A stretch of DNA of 64,000 nt from NCBI GenBank assembly GCA_963930055.1, contig CAWVKS010000004.1:186001-250000 (forward strand). Reading direction: 5' to 3'. Positions 1 to 7,392 of the stretch are shown here, one piece after another. The stretch comes from Pullichristensenella sp963930055 (GTDB lineage: Bacteria; Bacillota; Clostridia; Christensenellales; Aristaeellaceae). Under the pieces are notes generated by a model that made no database searches, had not been told where the DNA came from, and saw only the letters and a program-made list of their open reading frames with translations. Position numbers and translations under genes: made by a program. Every line of letters begins with the position of its first letter. The stretch's first letter is position 1.

Positions 1-2
1 TC

Positions 3-1868
3 GGCGGCAGCGGCACCATTGCCATGGGCGCGGCGCTCTATAAGCGCGTCAACCGCAAGCCCGGCATCGTCGTGGCCAACATCGGCGACGGCGCGCTCGG
101 CCGCGGCCCCGTGCTCGAGGCCCTCAACATGTCCGGCATGGGCCAGCTCAACACGCTCTGGGAGGACGACATGAAGGGCGGCCTGCCGGTGCTGTTCAAC
201 ATCTTCAACAACCAGTACGGCATGGGCGGCCAGACCAACGGCGAGACCATGGCCTACGACATCCTCGCGCGCCTGGGCGCGGGCTTCAACCCCAACCAGA
301 TGCACGCCGAGCGCGTCGACGGCTTCAACCCGCTGGCCGTCATCGAGGCCTATGGACGCAAGAAGAAGATCCTCCTCGAGAACAAGGGCCCGGTGCTCCT
401 CGACGTCGTCACCTACCGCTTCTCCGGCCACAGCCCGTCGGACAGCTCCTCTTACCGCACCAAGGAAGAGATCGCCGCCTGGGAGGCGCAGGATCCGATC
501 ATCGAGTACCGCAAGCAGCTGATCGAGGCCGGTCTGGCGACCGAGGAAGACTGCGACAACATCGTCAAGACGGTGGACGACGCCATCTTCCGCAACTTCA
601 AGCTGGCCATCGACGAGGAGATCTCCCCGCGCATGGATCTTACCAAGAACCCGGACGAGATCGCCGACATGATGTTCACCAACGGCCACGTCGAGGCTTT
701 CTCGGATGCCGAGCCGGACGTCAACATGCCCATGGAGGAGAACCCGCGCGTGCAGGCCATCGCCCGCAAGGAGCGCTGGGGCTTCGACGCCAACGGCAAG
801 CCCGTTTCCAAGAACAAGGTCTACCAGCTGCGCGACGGCCTGTTCGAGGCCATCATCGACCGCTTCTACAAGGACGCTTCCCTCATCACCTACGGTGAGG
901 ACGTGCGCGACTGGGGCGGCGCGTTCGCTGTGTACCGCGGCCTGACCGAGGCGCTGCCGTATCATCGCCTGTTCAACTCGCCGATTTCCGAAAGCGCCAT
1001 CGTCGGCTCCGCCGTCGGCTACGCCATGGCGGGCGGCCGCGCGCTGGTCGAGCTCATGTACTGCGACTTCCTTGCCTGCGCGGGCGACGAAGTGTTCAAC
1101 CAGATGGCCAAGTGGCAGGCCATGTCCGCCGACATCATCAAGATGCCCGTGGTTCTGCGCGTGTCCGTCGGCTCCAAGTACGGCGCGCAGCACTCCCAGG
1201 ATTGGTCGGCGCTGGCCGCCCACATCCCGGGCCTGAAGCTGGCCTTCCCGGCCACGCCTTACGACGCCAAGGGCCTGATGGCCTCCGCCCTGGTCGGCAC
1301 CGACCCGGTGGTGTTCTTCGAGTCCCAGCGCATCTACGACGTGGGCGAGCAGTTCCACGAGGGCGGCGTGCCCAAGGACTACTATGAGATCCCCTTCGGC
1401 AAGGCCGATGTCAAGCGCAAGGGCAAGGATATCACCATCCTCACCTTCGGCGCTGTGCTCTATCGCGCCATCAAGGCTGCCGACGAGCTCAAGGAGAAGT
1501 ACGGCATGGAAGCCGAGATCATCGACGCGCGCACGCTCGTGCCGTTTGACTACGACACCGTGATCGAGTCCGTGAAAAAGACCGGCCGCATCGTCATCGT
1601 CACCGATGCCTGCGAGCGCGGCTCCTTCGCCTCCGAGGTCGCCCGTCAGATCACTGAGATGGCCTTCGACGAGCTGGATGCCCCGCCGGTCGTTGTGGCT
1701 TCCAAGAACTGGATCACCCCGGCGCACGAGCTGGAAGAGGCCTTCTTCCCGCAGCCGTCCTGGATCCTCGACGCCATCGACGCCAAGATCGTGCCCCTCA
1801 AGGGCCATGTGCGCACCACCAACCAGACCTTGGGCAACAAGCTCAAGAACGAGCGCAAGGGCGTCTAA
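3..1868 (+). CDS. Fused 2-oxo acid dehydrogenase E1 (alpha plus beta in one chain), 5' end outside window
   Basis: E1 component of a 2-oxo acid dehydrogenase complex: thiamine-diphosphate-dependent decarboxylation of a 2-oxo acid and acyl transfer to lipoyl-E2 in the cytoplasm. The frame is open from base 3 (GGSGTIAMG), so the N-terminus lies upstream; 621 residues are visible. The first ~250 are E1-alpha-like, with the GDG...NN thiamine-diphosphate motif (GDGALGRGP, FNIFNNQYGMGG) and RFSGHSPSD. Residues ~270 to 605 are E1-beta-like (ITYGEDVRDWGG, SPISESAIVGSAVGYA, GAQHSQDWSAL, then a transketolase C-terminal-like domain). Alpha and beta are usually separate genes; fused forms are known in anaerobes. 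The substrate (pyruvate, acetoin or branched-chain acid) cannot be told, and no E2 or E3 gene follows in the window. Confidence 0.9.
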   Translation, partial: GGSGTIAMGAALYKRVNRKPGIVVANIGDGALGRGPVLEALNMSGMGQLNTLWEDDMKGGLPVLFNIFNNQYGMGGQTNGETMAYDILARLGAGFNPNQMHAERVDGFNPLAVIEAYGRKKKILLENKGPVLLDVVTYRFSGHSPSDSSSYRTKEEIAAWEAQDPIIEYRKQLIEAGLATEEDCDNIVKTVDDAIFRNFKLAIDEEISPRMDLTKNPDEIADMMFTNGHVEAFSDAEPDVNMPMEENPRVQAIARKERWGFDANGKPVSKNKVYQLRDGLFEAIIDRFYKDASLITYGEDVRDWGGAFAVYRGLTEALPYHRLFNSPISESAIVGSAVGYAMAGGRALVELMYCDFLACAGDEVFNQMAKWQAMSADIIKMPVVLRVSVGSKYGAQHSQDWSALAAHIPGLKLAFPATPYDAKGLMASALVGTDPVVFFESQRIYDVGEQFHEGGVPKDYYEIPFGKADVKRKGKDITILTFGAVLYRAIKAADELKEKYGMEAEIIDARTLVPFDYDTVIESVKKTGRIVIVTDACERGSFASEVARQITEMAFDELDAPPVVVASKNWITPAHELEEAFFPQPSWILDAIDAKIVPLKGHVRTTNQTLGNKLKNERKGV

Positions 1869-1887
1869 AACACAACCAACCGCATAC

Positions 1888-1912
1888 GGGGACGGGCGTT
1901 TTGCCCGCCCCC
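1888..1912 (+). terminator. Hairpin after E1 gene
   Basis: GC-rich hairpin (GGGGaCGGGC with GCCCGcCCCC, short T-containing loop) 20 bases after the E1 stop. Only a weak T tract follows (ATTTG), so it could be a terminator or an mRNA-stabilising 3' end. Confidence 0.5.
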
Positions 1913-1937
1913 ATTTGCCGTTTCAGGGGGAAAGACC

Positions 1938-2294
1938 ATGCTCTACTGCGAAAAATGTCATCGCCTCACTGAGGGGGAGACCTGCCCCGCCTGCGGCCGC
2001 GTGCGCTCTTTGCGTCAGCCGCAGGCGGACGACCCGGTGCTCCTCTGCACCGTGCGCTCCATGCTCGCCAACATGATCGAGCCGCTGCTGACGGAGGAGA
2101 AGGTGCCCTTTTCAAAGCTCGCCCTGGGCAGCAGCGCCCTGCTGGGTGGCAGCACCTTCCTGGAGAACTACGCCTTCTACGTGCCCTTCGCGGCCTATGA
2201 CGGCGCCCGTGAGCTTTTGACGGGCATCTTCTCCGAGGACGGCGAGGTGCGCCTCGCCCTGCGCGAAGCTGCCGGCGTCGAAGCGGATCCCTAG
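1938..2294 (+). CDS. Small zinc-ribbon protein with DUF2007-like region
   Basis: 118 residues. The N-terminus is a four-cysteine zinc ribbon (CEKCHRL...CPACGR, residues 4-23). The rest (SMLANMIEPLLTEEKVPF, FLENYAFYVPFAAYD) resembles the DUF2007/putative signal-transducing family, whose role is unknown. A GGGGGA ribosome site lies just before the ATG. It sits alone between the E1 gene and the RpiB-like gene. The domain assignment is a resemblance by eye; function cannot be stated. Confidence 0.6.
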   Translation: MLYCEKCHRLTEGETCPACGRVRSLRQPQADDPVLLCTVRSMLANMIEPLLTEEKVPFSKLALGSSALLGGSTFLENYAFYVPFAAYDGARELLTGIFSEDGEVRLALREAAGVEADP

Positions 2295-2348
2295 CCTCCT
2301 GCGTGCGCGGAAAACGTCAACATATTTGCCCTTCACACGCAAAAGCGC

Positions 2349-2377
2349 TGGATTTTTTAGGAAAACTGTGCTACAAT
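2349..2377 (+). promoter_or_regulatory. Possible promoter of rpiB-like gene
   Basis: TACAAT (-10) with a weak -35 (TGGATT) at 17-base spacing, 36 bases before the start codon. Confidence 0.35.
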
Positions 2378-2413
2378 GAAAACACGCAACAAATCTGTGA
2401 AGGAGGCATGCGC

Positions 2414-3010
2414 ATGAAAACCATCAAGGACAAACAACTGCTCGTCGGCGCCGACTTTGCCGGCTATCCCCTCAAGGAGGCCGTCTGCGCCCATCTGCGC
2501 GCAAAGGGCTGGACGATCACCGATGTGGGCGTCACCGACCCCAACGTTGAAAATACGGATTGGATGTTCCACCGCATCGGCCTGCGCGTGGGCAGCCTGA
2601 TCGCCGAGCGCGAATTTGAGCGCGCGTTGATCTTCTGCGGCACGGGCATGGGCATCCACATCGCCGCCAGCAAGTGCCCGCATGTGCACGCGGGCGTGGT
2701 GGAATCGGTTCCCGCGGCGCTGCGCGCCATCACCGGCAACGGCGTCAATGTGCTGGCCATGGGCGCTTTCTATGTCGCCCCGCAGATGGGTTGCGATATC
2801 GCGGACGCCTATCTGAACGCCGAGCTGGGCACGGGCTACGAGTGGTGGCATAACTTCTATGAGTTCCACAAGCTGGCCATCGACGAGCTCGAGGCCTTCG
2901 ATTACGAGGAATACAAGAAAAACGGCTTCAAGGTAAAGCACCTTGGCGACTATCCGCTGTCCCTGGAGAGCAAAGACGACGTGCGCTTCCAGCTGCGCGG
3001 CGACAAGTAG
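2414..3010 (+). CDS. RpiB/LacA/LacB-family sugar-phosphate isomerase
   Basis: 198 residues. Members interconvert aldose and ketose phosphates, classically ribose-5-P and ribulose-5-P. Visible family marks: VGADFAGYPLKEAV at the N-terminus, the active-site cysteine loop FCGTGMGIHIAASKCP, and the NGVNVLAMG motif. The chain is about 50 residues longer than classical RpiB; the extra C-terminal part (EWWHNFYEFHKLAIDELEAF) fits subfamilies acting on other sugar phosphates, so ribose-5-P is not assured. The ATG at 2414 was chosen because AAGGAGG ends 7 bases before it; the ATG at 2408 would sit against the ribosome site. A terminator follows, so it is probably monocistronic. Confidence 0.8.
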   Translation: MKTIKDKQLLVGADFAGYPLKEAVCAHLRAKGWTITDVGVTDPNVENTDWMFHRIGLRVGSLIAEREFERALIFCGTGMGIHIAASKCPHVHAGVVESVPAALRAITGNGVNVLAMGAFYVAPQMGCDIADAYLNAELGTGYEWWHNFYEFHKLAIDELEAFDYEEYKKNGFKVKHLGDYPLSLESKDDVRFQLRGDK

Positions 3011-3024
3011 GCGCGGCGCTTGCG

Positions 3025-3060
3025 CAGGCGGCGTCCCGGAAAGGGGGCCGCCTGTTTTTT
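3025..3060 (+). terminator. Rho-independent terminator after rpiB-like gene
   Basis: Stem CAGGCGGC/GCCGCCTG followed by six T residues. Confidence 0.85.
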
Positions 3061-3079
3061 CTCAAAGGAGGGAAATGTG

Positions 3080-3757
3080 ATGCGGGCATGGATGGAGGCC
3101 TTCACAGAGCGCCTGCAGGCCGCCTTTGGCGCGCGGCTGCTCTTTGCCGGCCTGCAGGGCAGCCGCGCCCGGGGCGAGGCCGGGCCGGACAGTGACATCG
3201 ACGCAGTGGCGATCCTCGACAAGGTGTCCCTGGAGGATGTGTGCGCCTATCGCGCCGCCCTCGAGGGGCTGCCGGAGCGGGAAAAGATCTGCGGTTTCTT
3301 CGGCGGCCGCGAGGAATTGGCGCGCTGGGACCGGGCGGACCTATTTCAGTTCGTTTACGACACCATCGCCTTTTACGGCGACCTTTCCGCCATCGTCCCA
3401 GCCCCGGGGCGCGAGGACGCGCGCCGCGCCGCCCTTGTGGGCGCGTGCAACATCTACCATGGCTGCGTCCACGGCCTGCTCTTCGACCGGGACAGCGCCG
3501 CGCTGTGCGCCCTTTACAAGCAGGCGGCCTTTGCCCTGCGCGCCAGGCTGTTTTGGGAGACGGGGGAATACGCGTCCCGCACAGACGACCTCCGCGCCCG
3601 CCTCTCCCCGGCGGAAAGGCGCCTGCTGGACGGCCGCGCGGAGGCGCAGGCTTTGCAAGGCGACGGCGACGCCTTCGAGGCGCTTTCCGCGCGCCTGTTT
3701 GCCTGGGCGGGCGACGCCATCTGCGCGCTGGGCGGCGCTAACGAAAAGGATACATAA
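3080..3757 (+). CDS. Nucleotidyltransferase-fold protein
   Basis: 225 residues. Carries the polymerase-beta-like nucleotidyltransferase motif GSRARGEAGPDSDID (residues ~27-41), with the GS and the DxD needed for metal and nucleotide binding. The C-terminal helical half (ACNIYHGCVHGLLF, YKQAAFALRARLFWETGEY) resembles the substrate-binding part of aminoglycoside-nucleotidyltransferase-like and MNT-type proteins. The substrate is unknown; resistance should not be assumed. The ATG at 3080 is preceded by AAGGAGG with 8-base spacing, which rules out the longer reading. No HEPN partner gene is next to it, which argues against a MNT-HEPN toxin pair. Confidence 0.7.
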   Translation: MRAWMEAFTERLQAAFGARLLFAGLQGSRARGEAGPDSDIDAVAILDKVSLEDVCAYRAALEGLPEREKICGFFGGREELARWDRADLFQFVYDTIAFYGDLSAIVPAPGREDARRAALVGACNIYHGCVHGLLFDRDSAALCALYKQAAFALRARLFWETGEYASRTDDLRARLSPAERRLLDGRAEAQALQGDGDAFEALSARLFAWAGDAICALGGANEKDT

Positions 3758-3763
3758 ACGCGC

Positions 3764-3792
3764 TTGCGTCTTAACCTTGCGCGCGCTATACT
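3764..3792 (+). promoter_or_regulatory. Promoter of the FMN riboswitch-ribU unit
   Basis: TTGCGT, 17 bases, TATACT; it sits about 24 bases before the riboswitch aptamer. Confidence 0.75.
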
Positions 3793-3815
3793 GAGAAGCG
3801 ACAACTGAACAGAGA

Positions 3816-3928
3816 ACGTCTTTGGGGCAGGGTGCAATTCCCGATTGGCGGTAAAGTCCGCGAGCGCAGATGCGCAGATTTGGTGCGATTCCAAAACCAA
3901 CAGTGAAAGTCTGGATGAAAAAAGATGT
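3816..3928 (+). ncRNA. FMN riboswitch (RFN element) aptamer
   Basis: Matches the RFN consensus in order: GGGGCAGGGTGCAATTCCCG, then GGCGGTAAAGTCCGCGAGC, then TTGGTGCGATTCCAAAACC, then AACAGTGAAAGTCTGGATG. The closing P1 stem pairs ACGTCTTT at the start with AAAGATGT at the end. FMN binding would favour the downstream terminator, so it should repress ribU when flavin is plentiful. Identification is by consensus reading. Confidence 0.95.
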
Positions 3929-3983
3929 GTCTTGGTCGAGGATGCTTCGCGTGGGCGCGATACAGCCTCCGGCACACCAAATA

Positions 3984-4027
3984 GACACCTGAAAGGCGCT
4001 CGGTCTTTCAGGCGTCTATTTTCATTT
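3984..4027 (+). terminator. Riboswitch-controlled terminator
   Basis: Stem GACACCTGAAAG/CTTTCAGGCGTC (one mismatch) followed by TATTTTCATTT, placed between the FMN aptamer and the ribU ribosome site. It is the likely expression platform. Confidence 0.8.
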
Positions 4028-4041
4028 CGGAGGGAAGTACC

Positions 4042-4695
4042 ATGAACTGCAAGACCAGGAAGATCGCCATCCTGGGCGTGCTCGCCGCGCTCGCCTACCT
4101 GTCCGTCGTGCTCATCAACATCCCCGTGGTGTCGGTGGATTTCCTTAAATACGAGCCCAAGGACGTCGTCATTGCCCTGGGCGGCTTCATGTTCGGCCCG
4201 TTGCCGGCAGCGCTGCTCAGCGTGGTCGTCTCTTTGCTGGAGATGGTCACGATCAGCTCCACGGGCATCATCGGCTGCGTGATGAACATACTCTCCACCT
4301 GGGGCTTTGCCTGCGTGGCGGCGGCCATCTACAAGCGCAAACACACGCTCAGGGGCGCGGTCATCGGCCTGGTCGCCGGCTGCCTGGCCACGACGGCGCT
4401 GATGCTCTTGTGGAATTACCTCATCACCCCCTTGTACATGGGGCTGACGCGCGAGGCCGTGGCGGCCATGCTGCTGCCCGTGTTCCTGCCCTACAACCTG
4501 CTCAAGTGCGCCATGAACGCCGCCCTGACCATGCTCATCTACAAGCCCCTGGTCAACGCCCTGCGCCGCGCCGGCCTGCTGGAAAGCCCATCGGCGGCCG
4601 CGCCGCGCACGCGCAATCTGGGCATCATACTCGTATCCCTGCTGGTCGTGGCCACCTGCGTGCTCTGCGTGCTGGTGCTGCGCGGCGTCATCTGA
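4042..4695 (+). CDS. ribU: Riboflavin ECF transporter substrate-binding component RibU
   Basis: 217-residue integral membrane protein with about six hydrophobic segments. It is the S-component that binds riboflavin and works with the shared EcfA/A'/T energy module, which is not in the window. Evidence: ECF S-component features (KIAILGVLAALAYLSVVL at the N-terminus, YEPKDVVIALGGFMFGP, a family-typical region after TM1) and, decisively, the FMN riboswitch immediately upstream. ATG with an upstream GGAGG. A terminator follows directly, so riboswitch and ribU form one unit. Confidence 0.92.
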   Translation: MNCKTRKIAILGVLAALAYLSVVLINIPVVSVDFLKYEPKDVVIALGGFMFGPLPAALLSVVVSLLEMVTISSTGIIGCVMNILSTWGFACVAAAIYKRKHTLRGAVIGLVAGCLATTALMLLWNYLITPLYMGLTREAVAAMLLPVFLPYNLLKCAMNAALTMLIYKPLVNALRRAGLLESPSAAAPRTRNLGIILVSLLVVATCVLCVLVLRGVI

Positions 4696-4709
4696 GGGAA
4701 AACGGCAAA

Positions 4710-4745
4710 GCGCCGGGGAACGCGCAGCTCCCCGGCGCCTTTTTA
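4710..4745. terminator. Terminator between convergent ribU and udk
   Basis: Ten-base stem GCGCCGGGGA/TCCCCGGCGC followed on the plus strand by CTTTTTA; the reverse reads into TTTGCCGTTTT. It probably serves both genes. Confidence 0.85.
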
Positions 4746-5360
4746 CGCCTCCGCTTTGACCATGCCGGAATTGATGTAGAAGGCCAGTATGTCCACGATG
4801 CGGGCGTTCTTGCCGCCGCGCGCCACAATGAGGTCGGCGTATTCCACATAGTTGCGTATGTAGCGCTCAAACATGGGCTTGACCGTTTCCAGATACTGCC
4901 GCGCCACGCTGTCCACGTGCCGCCCGCGCTCCACGATGTCGCGCTGTACGCGCCGGAGCAGGCAGATGTCCGGATCGACCTGTATGAAGATCTTGAAGTC
5001 CAGCAGGTCGCGCACCGCCGGGTCGTAGAACACGTGGATGCCCTCAAGCAGCACCACGTCCGCGGGGTAGATGAGCTCCTCCGAATCGCAGCGGCGGTGC
5101 AGCTTGTAATCGTAGCCCTTGCGCGTGACCGGCCTGCCCGATCGCAGCGCCTCCAGGTCGGCGCGCAGTGCCTCGTGCTCGAATGCCTCCGGCTCGTCGT
5201 AATTGATGCGCTCGCGCTGGGCAAAGTCCATATCCGGGTGGTCTTTGTAGTAAGAGTCCTGTTTCAGCAGCACGCAAGGCTCGTCCAGCCTGCGCGCCAG
5301 TTCGTCGGCCAGCGTCGATTTGCCGCTGCCGCTCGCGCCGCAGATACCGATCATCAACAT
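4743..5360 (-). CDS. udk: Uridine kinase / phosphoribulokinase family
   Basis: 205 residues, the usual Udk length. Phosphorylates uridine and cytidine in pyrimidine salvage. Walker A is GICGASGSGKSTLA near the N-terminus; further family marks are QDSYYKDH, NYDEPEAF (typical of uridine kinase), VVLLEGIHVFYDP and RRVQRDIVERGRH. The ATG at 5360 follows a weak GGGCGGGGTG ribosome site; the ATG two codons later is an alternative. A longer reading from 5417 runs into the Spo0A-like stop region and lacks a ribosome site. Confidence 0.9.
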   Translation of the reverse strand: MLMIGICGASGSGKSTLADELARRLDEPCVLLKQDSYYKDHPDMDFAQRERINYDEPEAFEHEALRADLEALRSGRPVTRKGYDYKLHRRCDSEELIYPADVVLLEGIHVFYDPAVRDLLDFKIFIQVDPDICLLRRVQRDIVERGRHVDSVARQYLETVKPMFERYIRNYVEYADLIVARGGKNARIVDILAFYINSGMVKAEA

Positions 5361-5413
5361 GGAAGCACCCCGCCCTTTCCTGTCTACTATCATAGCACAG
5401 GGGCGGCGGGATT

Positions 5414-6181
5414 TCAAGCGCGGGGATCAGGATACGCGCAGCCCTGCGCGCCGTCGTCGTCATCGGGTTCTTCGCGCAGGCGGCGGACCATGCGGGCGAG
5501 GAACTGGCGGTTGCTCAGAGCGGCGGCCTCGCCATCGCCCCGCGCGCGGCGGATGGCCGTGCGCATGTTGCGCTCTACGTTTTCCGGCGTAGAGGAAAGC
5601 GTCCGGGCGATCTGCGGATAGAGGTTGCGGCGCAGGTTGCGCAAGGGCCGCTCGTCCTCCAGCAGGCGATACAGCGCTTCGGCCAGACAGGAAAAGCCGA
5701 ACAGCCGGGGCGCGACGCCTTCGCGCAGCAGCGCGTGGCGGATGCGCACGGTGGGCGCAGGAAAGACGAGCCCGGCTTCGACGGCAAGGCGCTCCTTTTT
5801 CAGCCGCCGCTTGGCCTCGGTGGTGCGCACGACGCAATCGTGCAGGTGCTCCAGAGGCACAGGCTTGGAAAGGAACATGTCCGCGCCGACTTCACGGCAC
5901 ATCTGCATCGCCGTCTCGCTGGAAAACGCCGTGCAGACGATCAGCGCCGGTTCGCCGGGAATGGCGCGCAGCATGCGCAGGAGCGCCAGGCCGTAACAGC
6001 TTCGCAGGGCCAGGCCGAGCACGATGCAGTCGGGCTGCGTGCGATGAATCAAAAGCTGTGCCTGCGCGGCGTCGGTGGCATAGCCGGCAACTTCTATCTC
6101 GCGCGTGGAGGACAGGTACCGGGAAGTGGTTTCCAGGTAGCTGCGGTCGTTGTCGATGAGAAACAGACGGATCTTCTTCAT
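5414..6181 (-). CDS. Spo0A-like response regulator with degenerate receiver (Gly in place of the phospho-acceptor Asp)
   Basis: 255 residues. N-terminal receiver domain (MKKIRLFLIDNDRSY, switch Thr in VCTAFSS, Lys in LSKPV) and a C-terminal Spo0A-type DNA-binding domain (LSSTPENVERNMRTAIRRA, like the Spo0A recognition region). The position of the phospho-acceptor aspartate reads PDCIVLGLALRS: residue 56 is Gly, where B. subtilis Spo0A has Asp56. Acidic pocket residues (D10, D12) and the Lys remain. If the sequence is right, classical phosphorelay activation is unlikely, making this a paralogue with altered control. The start at 6181 has GAAAGGA at 9 bases; the ATG at 6190 abuts that site. It lies downstream of spoIIP and has its own promoter. 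Confidence 0.82.
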   Translation of the reverse strand: MKKIRLFLIDNDRSYLETTSRYLSSTREIEVAGYATDAAQAQLLIHRTQPDCIVLGLALRSCYGLALLRMLRAIPGEPALIVCTAFSSETAMQMCREVGADMFLSKPVPLEHLHDCVVRTTEAKRRLKKERLAVEAGLVFPAPTVRIRHALLREGVAPRLFGFSCLAEALYRLLEDERPLRNLRRNLYPQIARTLSSTPENVERNMRTAIRRARGDGEAAALSNRQFLARMVRRLREEPDDDDGAQGCAYPDPRA

Positions 6182-6206
6182 GTGCGCCATTCCTTTCGTA
6201 GGTTGT

Positions 6207-6230
6207 AAATACTTCTAAAAAGAAGCATTT
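6207..6230 (-). promoter_or_regulatory. 5'-UTR hairpin before the Spo0A-like gene
   Basis: Inverted repeat AAATGCTTCT/AGAAGTATTT (minus-strand reading, one G-T pair) with a TTTT loop, between the promoter and the ribosome site. It could affect mRNA stability or translation; no T tract, so not a terminator. Confidence 0.5.
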
Positions 6231-6247
6231 CAATTCTTGCGTTTCAT

Positions 6248-6276
6248 ATTATAGCCATGGCGCATACGTTCGTCAA
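6248..6276 (-). promoter_or_regulatory. Promoter of the Spo0A-like gene
   Basis: TTGACG, 17 bases, TATAAT on the minus strand: a near-ideal sigma-A promoter. The -35 overlaps TGACGAA, which matches the Spo0A-box core TGNCGAA, but that overlap could be chance. Confidence 0.8.
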
Positions 6277-6372
6277 TATGAAAAAGTGAAAACAGGTTGA
6301 TGATTTGCAAAAGAAAATTTGAAATTACACCCTTGAAGCAGCAAAAAGCAGATAAAATAATTCTGTGATGCG

Positions 6373-7308
6373 CTAATTCTCGACGAGAAGCGCGGCAATG
6401 GCTTCGGCGAGCGGCTCCATGGCGTTGAGCGCCTCCACCAGCGTATTGCGGTTGTTGCCCACTTCCACGAGCACGCAGCGGTCGCCGACGTGCTGGTTAT
6501 AGCGGTTGGTCTTGACCATCACATCGCGGCAGATGCCGGGCGTATCCGCGTTGAGCGCGTCGGTGAGGGCGCGGGCGAAGGCGTAGTTCTCGTCAAAATG
6601 GGGCTTGACCTGAAAGTTGTCGCCGCGGCCGACAAGCATCATCAGTTTGGCATAGCCCACGCCGTCCACGCGCAGCGCGTTTTCGCCCATGCCCTCCACG
6701 TAGGCGTCGCGGTGCAGGTCAATGTAGAGGTCAAACGGTTCCTCATAGGAAAGCAGCGTCTCTTCCGAGCGCGTGTAGGCGGTGGAAAGGTCGTCCAGCT
6801 CGTGGTCGGTGGTGTCGTGCACCACTTCGCAACCCAGCGCGCGCAGCTGCTGCGCCAGTTCCCCGCCCACGCGAACAACGCTGTGCTCCTCGTCGTCGGT
6901 GCGCCAGGCCTCCAGCGCCTCGTAGGGGTCGGCCTCCGTCTGCTCATACGCCTCGTGCGTGTGCGTGTGGTAGATGAGCACGCGCGGCACGTCCTCCGCG
7001 GCGGGTGCGGCGGTGCTTTCCGGCGCAGACAGCTCCAGGGGCGGCACGGTTTCATCGGTGTGTTCGTTTTCGGCGGGTGAGGCTTGTCCCTCCGCGCCGT
7101 CCAAAACGCTGATTTCGATACCCGCGCCGCCGGAGGACAAGGCAAAGACCGCCTGCGCGGTCTTGCCCCCCTCGCCGCCCGTCTGCACGGCGGCCGTCCC
7201 CTCCGCGGCGAACAGCCGGAACGCCAGCAGGCACAACACAAGCGCCAGCGCCACCACCGCCACGCCCAATAGCAGATGCGAACCCTTGACGACACGAAAG
7301 CGCACCAT
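6373..7308 (-). CDS. spoIIP: Stage II sporulation protein P
   Basis: 311 residues. SpoIIP is the membrane-anchored amidase/endopeptidase of the DMP peptidoglycan machine that drives engulfment. One N-terminal membrane segment (LLLGVAVVALALVLCLLAF), then a low-complexity linker, then the catalytic domain with IYHTHTHEAY, DLHRDA and the C-terminal RCVLVEVGNNRNT. This is the expected architecture and length. The ATG at 7308 has GGAGGAGGG at suitable spacing; 7314 is too close to it. A 142-base gap separates rsmI from spoIIP and none of the upstream cluster is a sporulation gene; co-transcription is possible. Confidence 0.88.
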   Translation of the reverse strand: MVRFRVVKGSHLLLGVAVVALALVLCLLAFRLFAAEGTAAVQTGGEGGKTAQAVFALSSGGAGIEISVLDGAEGQASPAENEHTDETVPPLELSAPESTAAPAAEDVPRVLIYHTHTHEAYEQTEADPYEALEAWRTDDEEHSVVRVGGELAQQLRALGCEVVHDTTDHELDDLSTAYTRSEETLLSYEEPFDLYIDLHRDAYVEGMGENALRVDGVGYAKLMMLVGRGDNFQVKPHFDENYAFARALTDALNADTPGICRDVMVKTNRYNQHVGDRCVLVEVGNNRNTLVEALNAMEPLAEAIAALLVEN

Positions 7309-7392
7309 GTCCATCCCTCCTCCGCAAAAGCGTATTCGCGCGCGGAAGAGAATATGAAAACCGCGCCGGCGGCGCGGCGCGGGAACGGTGTT

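Noticed and set aside
3080..3757. MNT-HEPN toxin-antitoxin pair
   Set aside because: Only the nucleotidyltransferase-like gene is present; neighbours are a riboswitch and ribU, with no HEPN gene.
4410..5621. Large plus-strand frame of ~400 codons over ribU, udk and the Spo0A-like gene
   Set aside because: Spans three well-supported genes and a terminator, with biased composition typical of GC-rich shadow frames.
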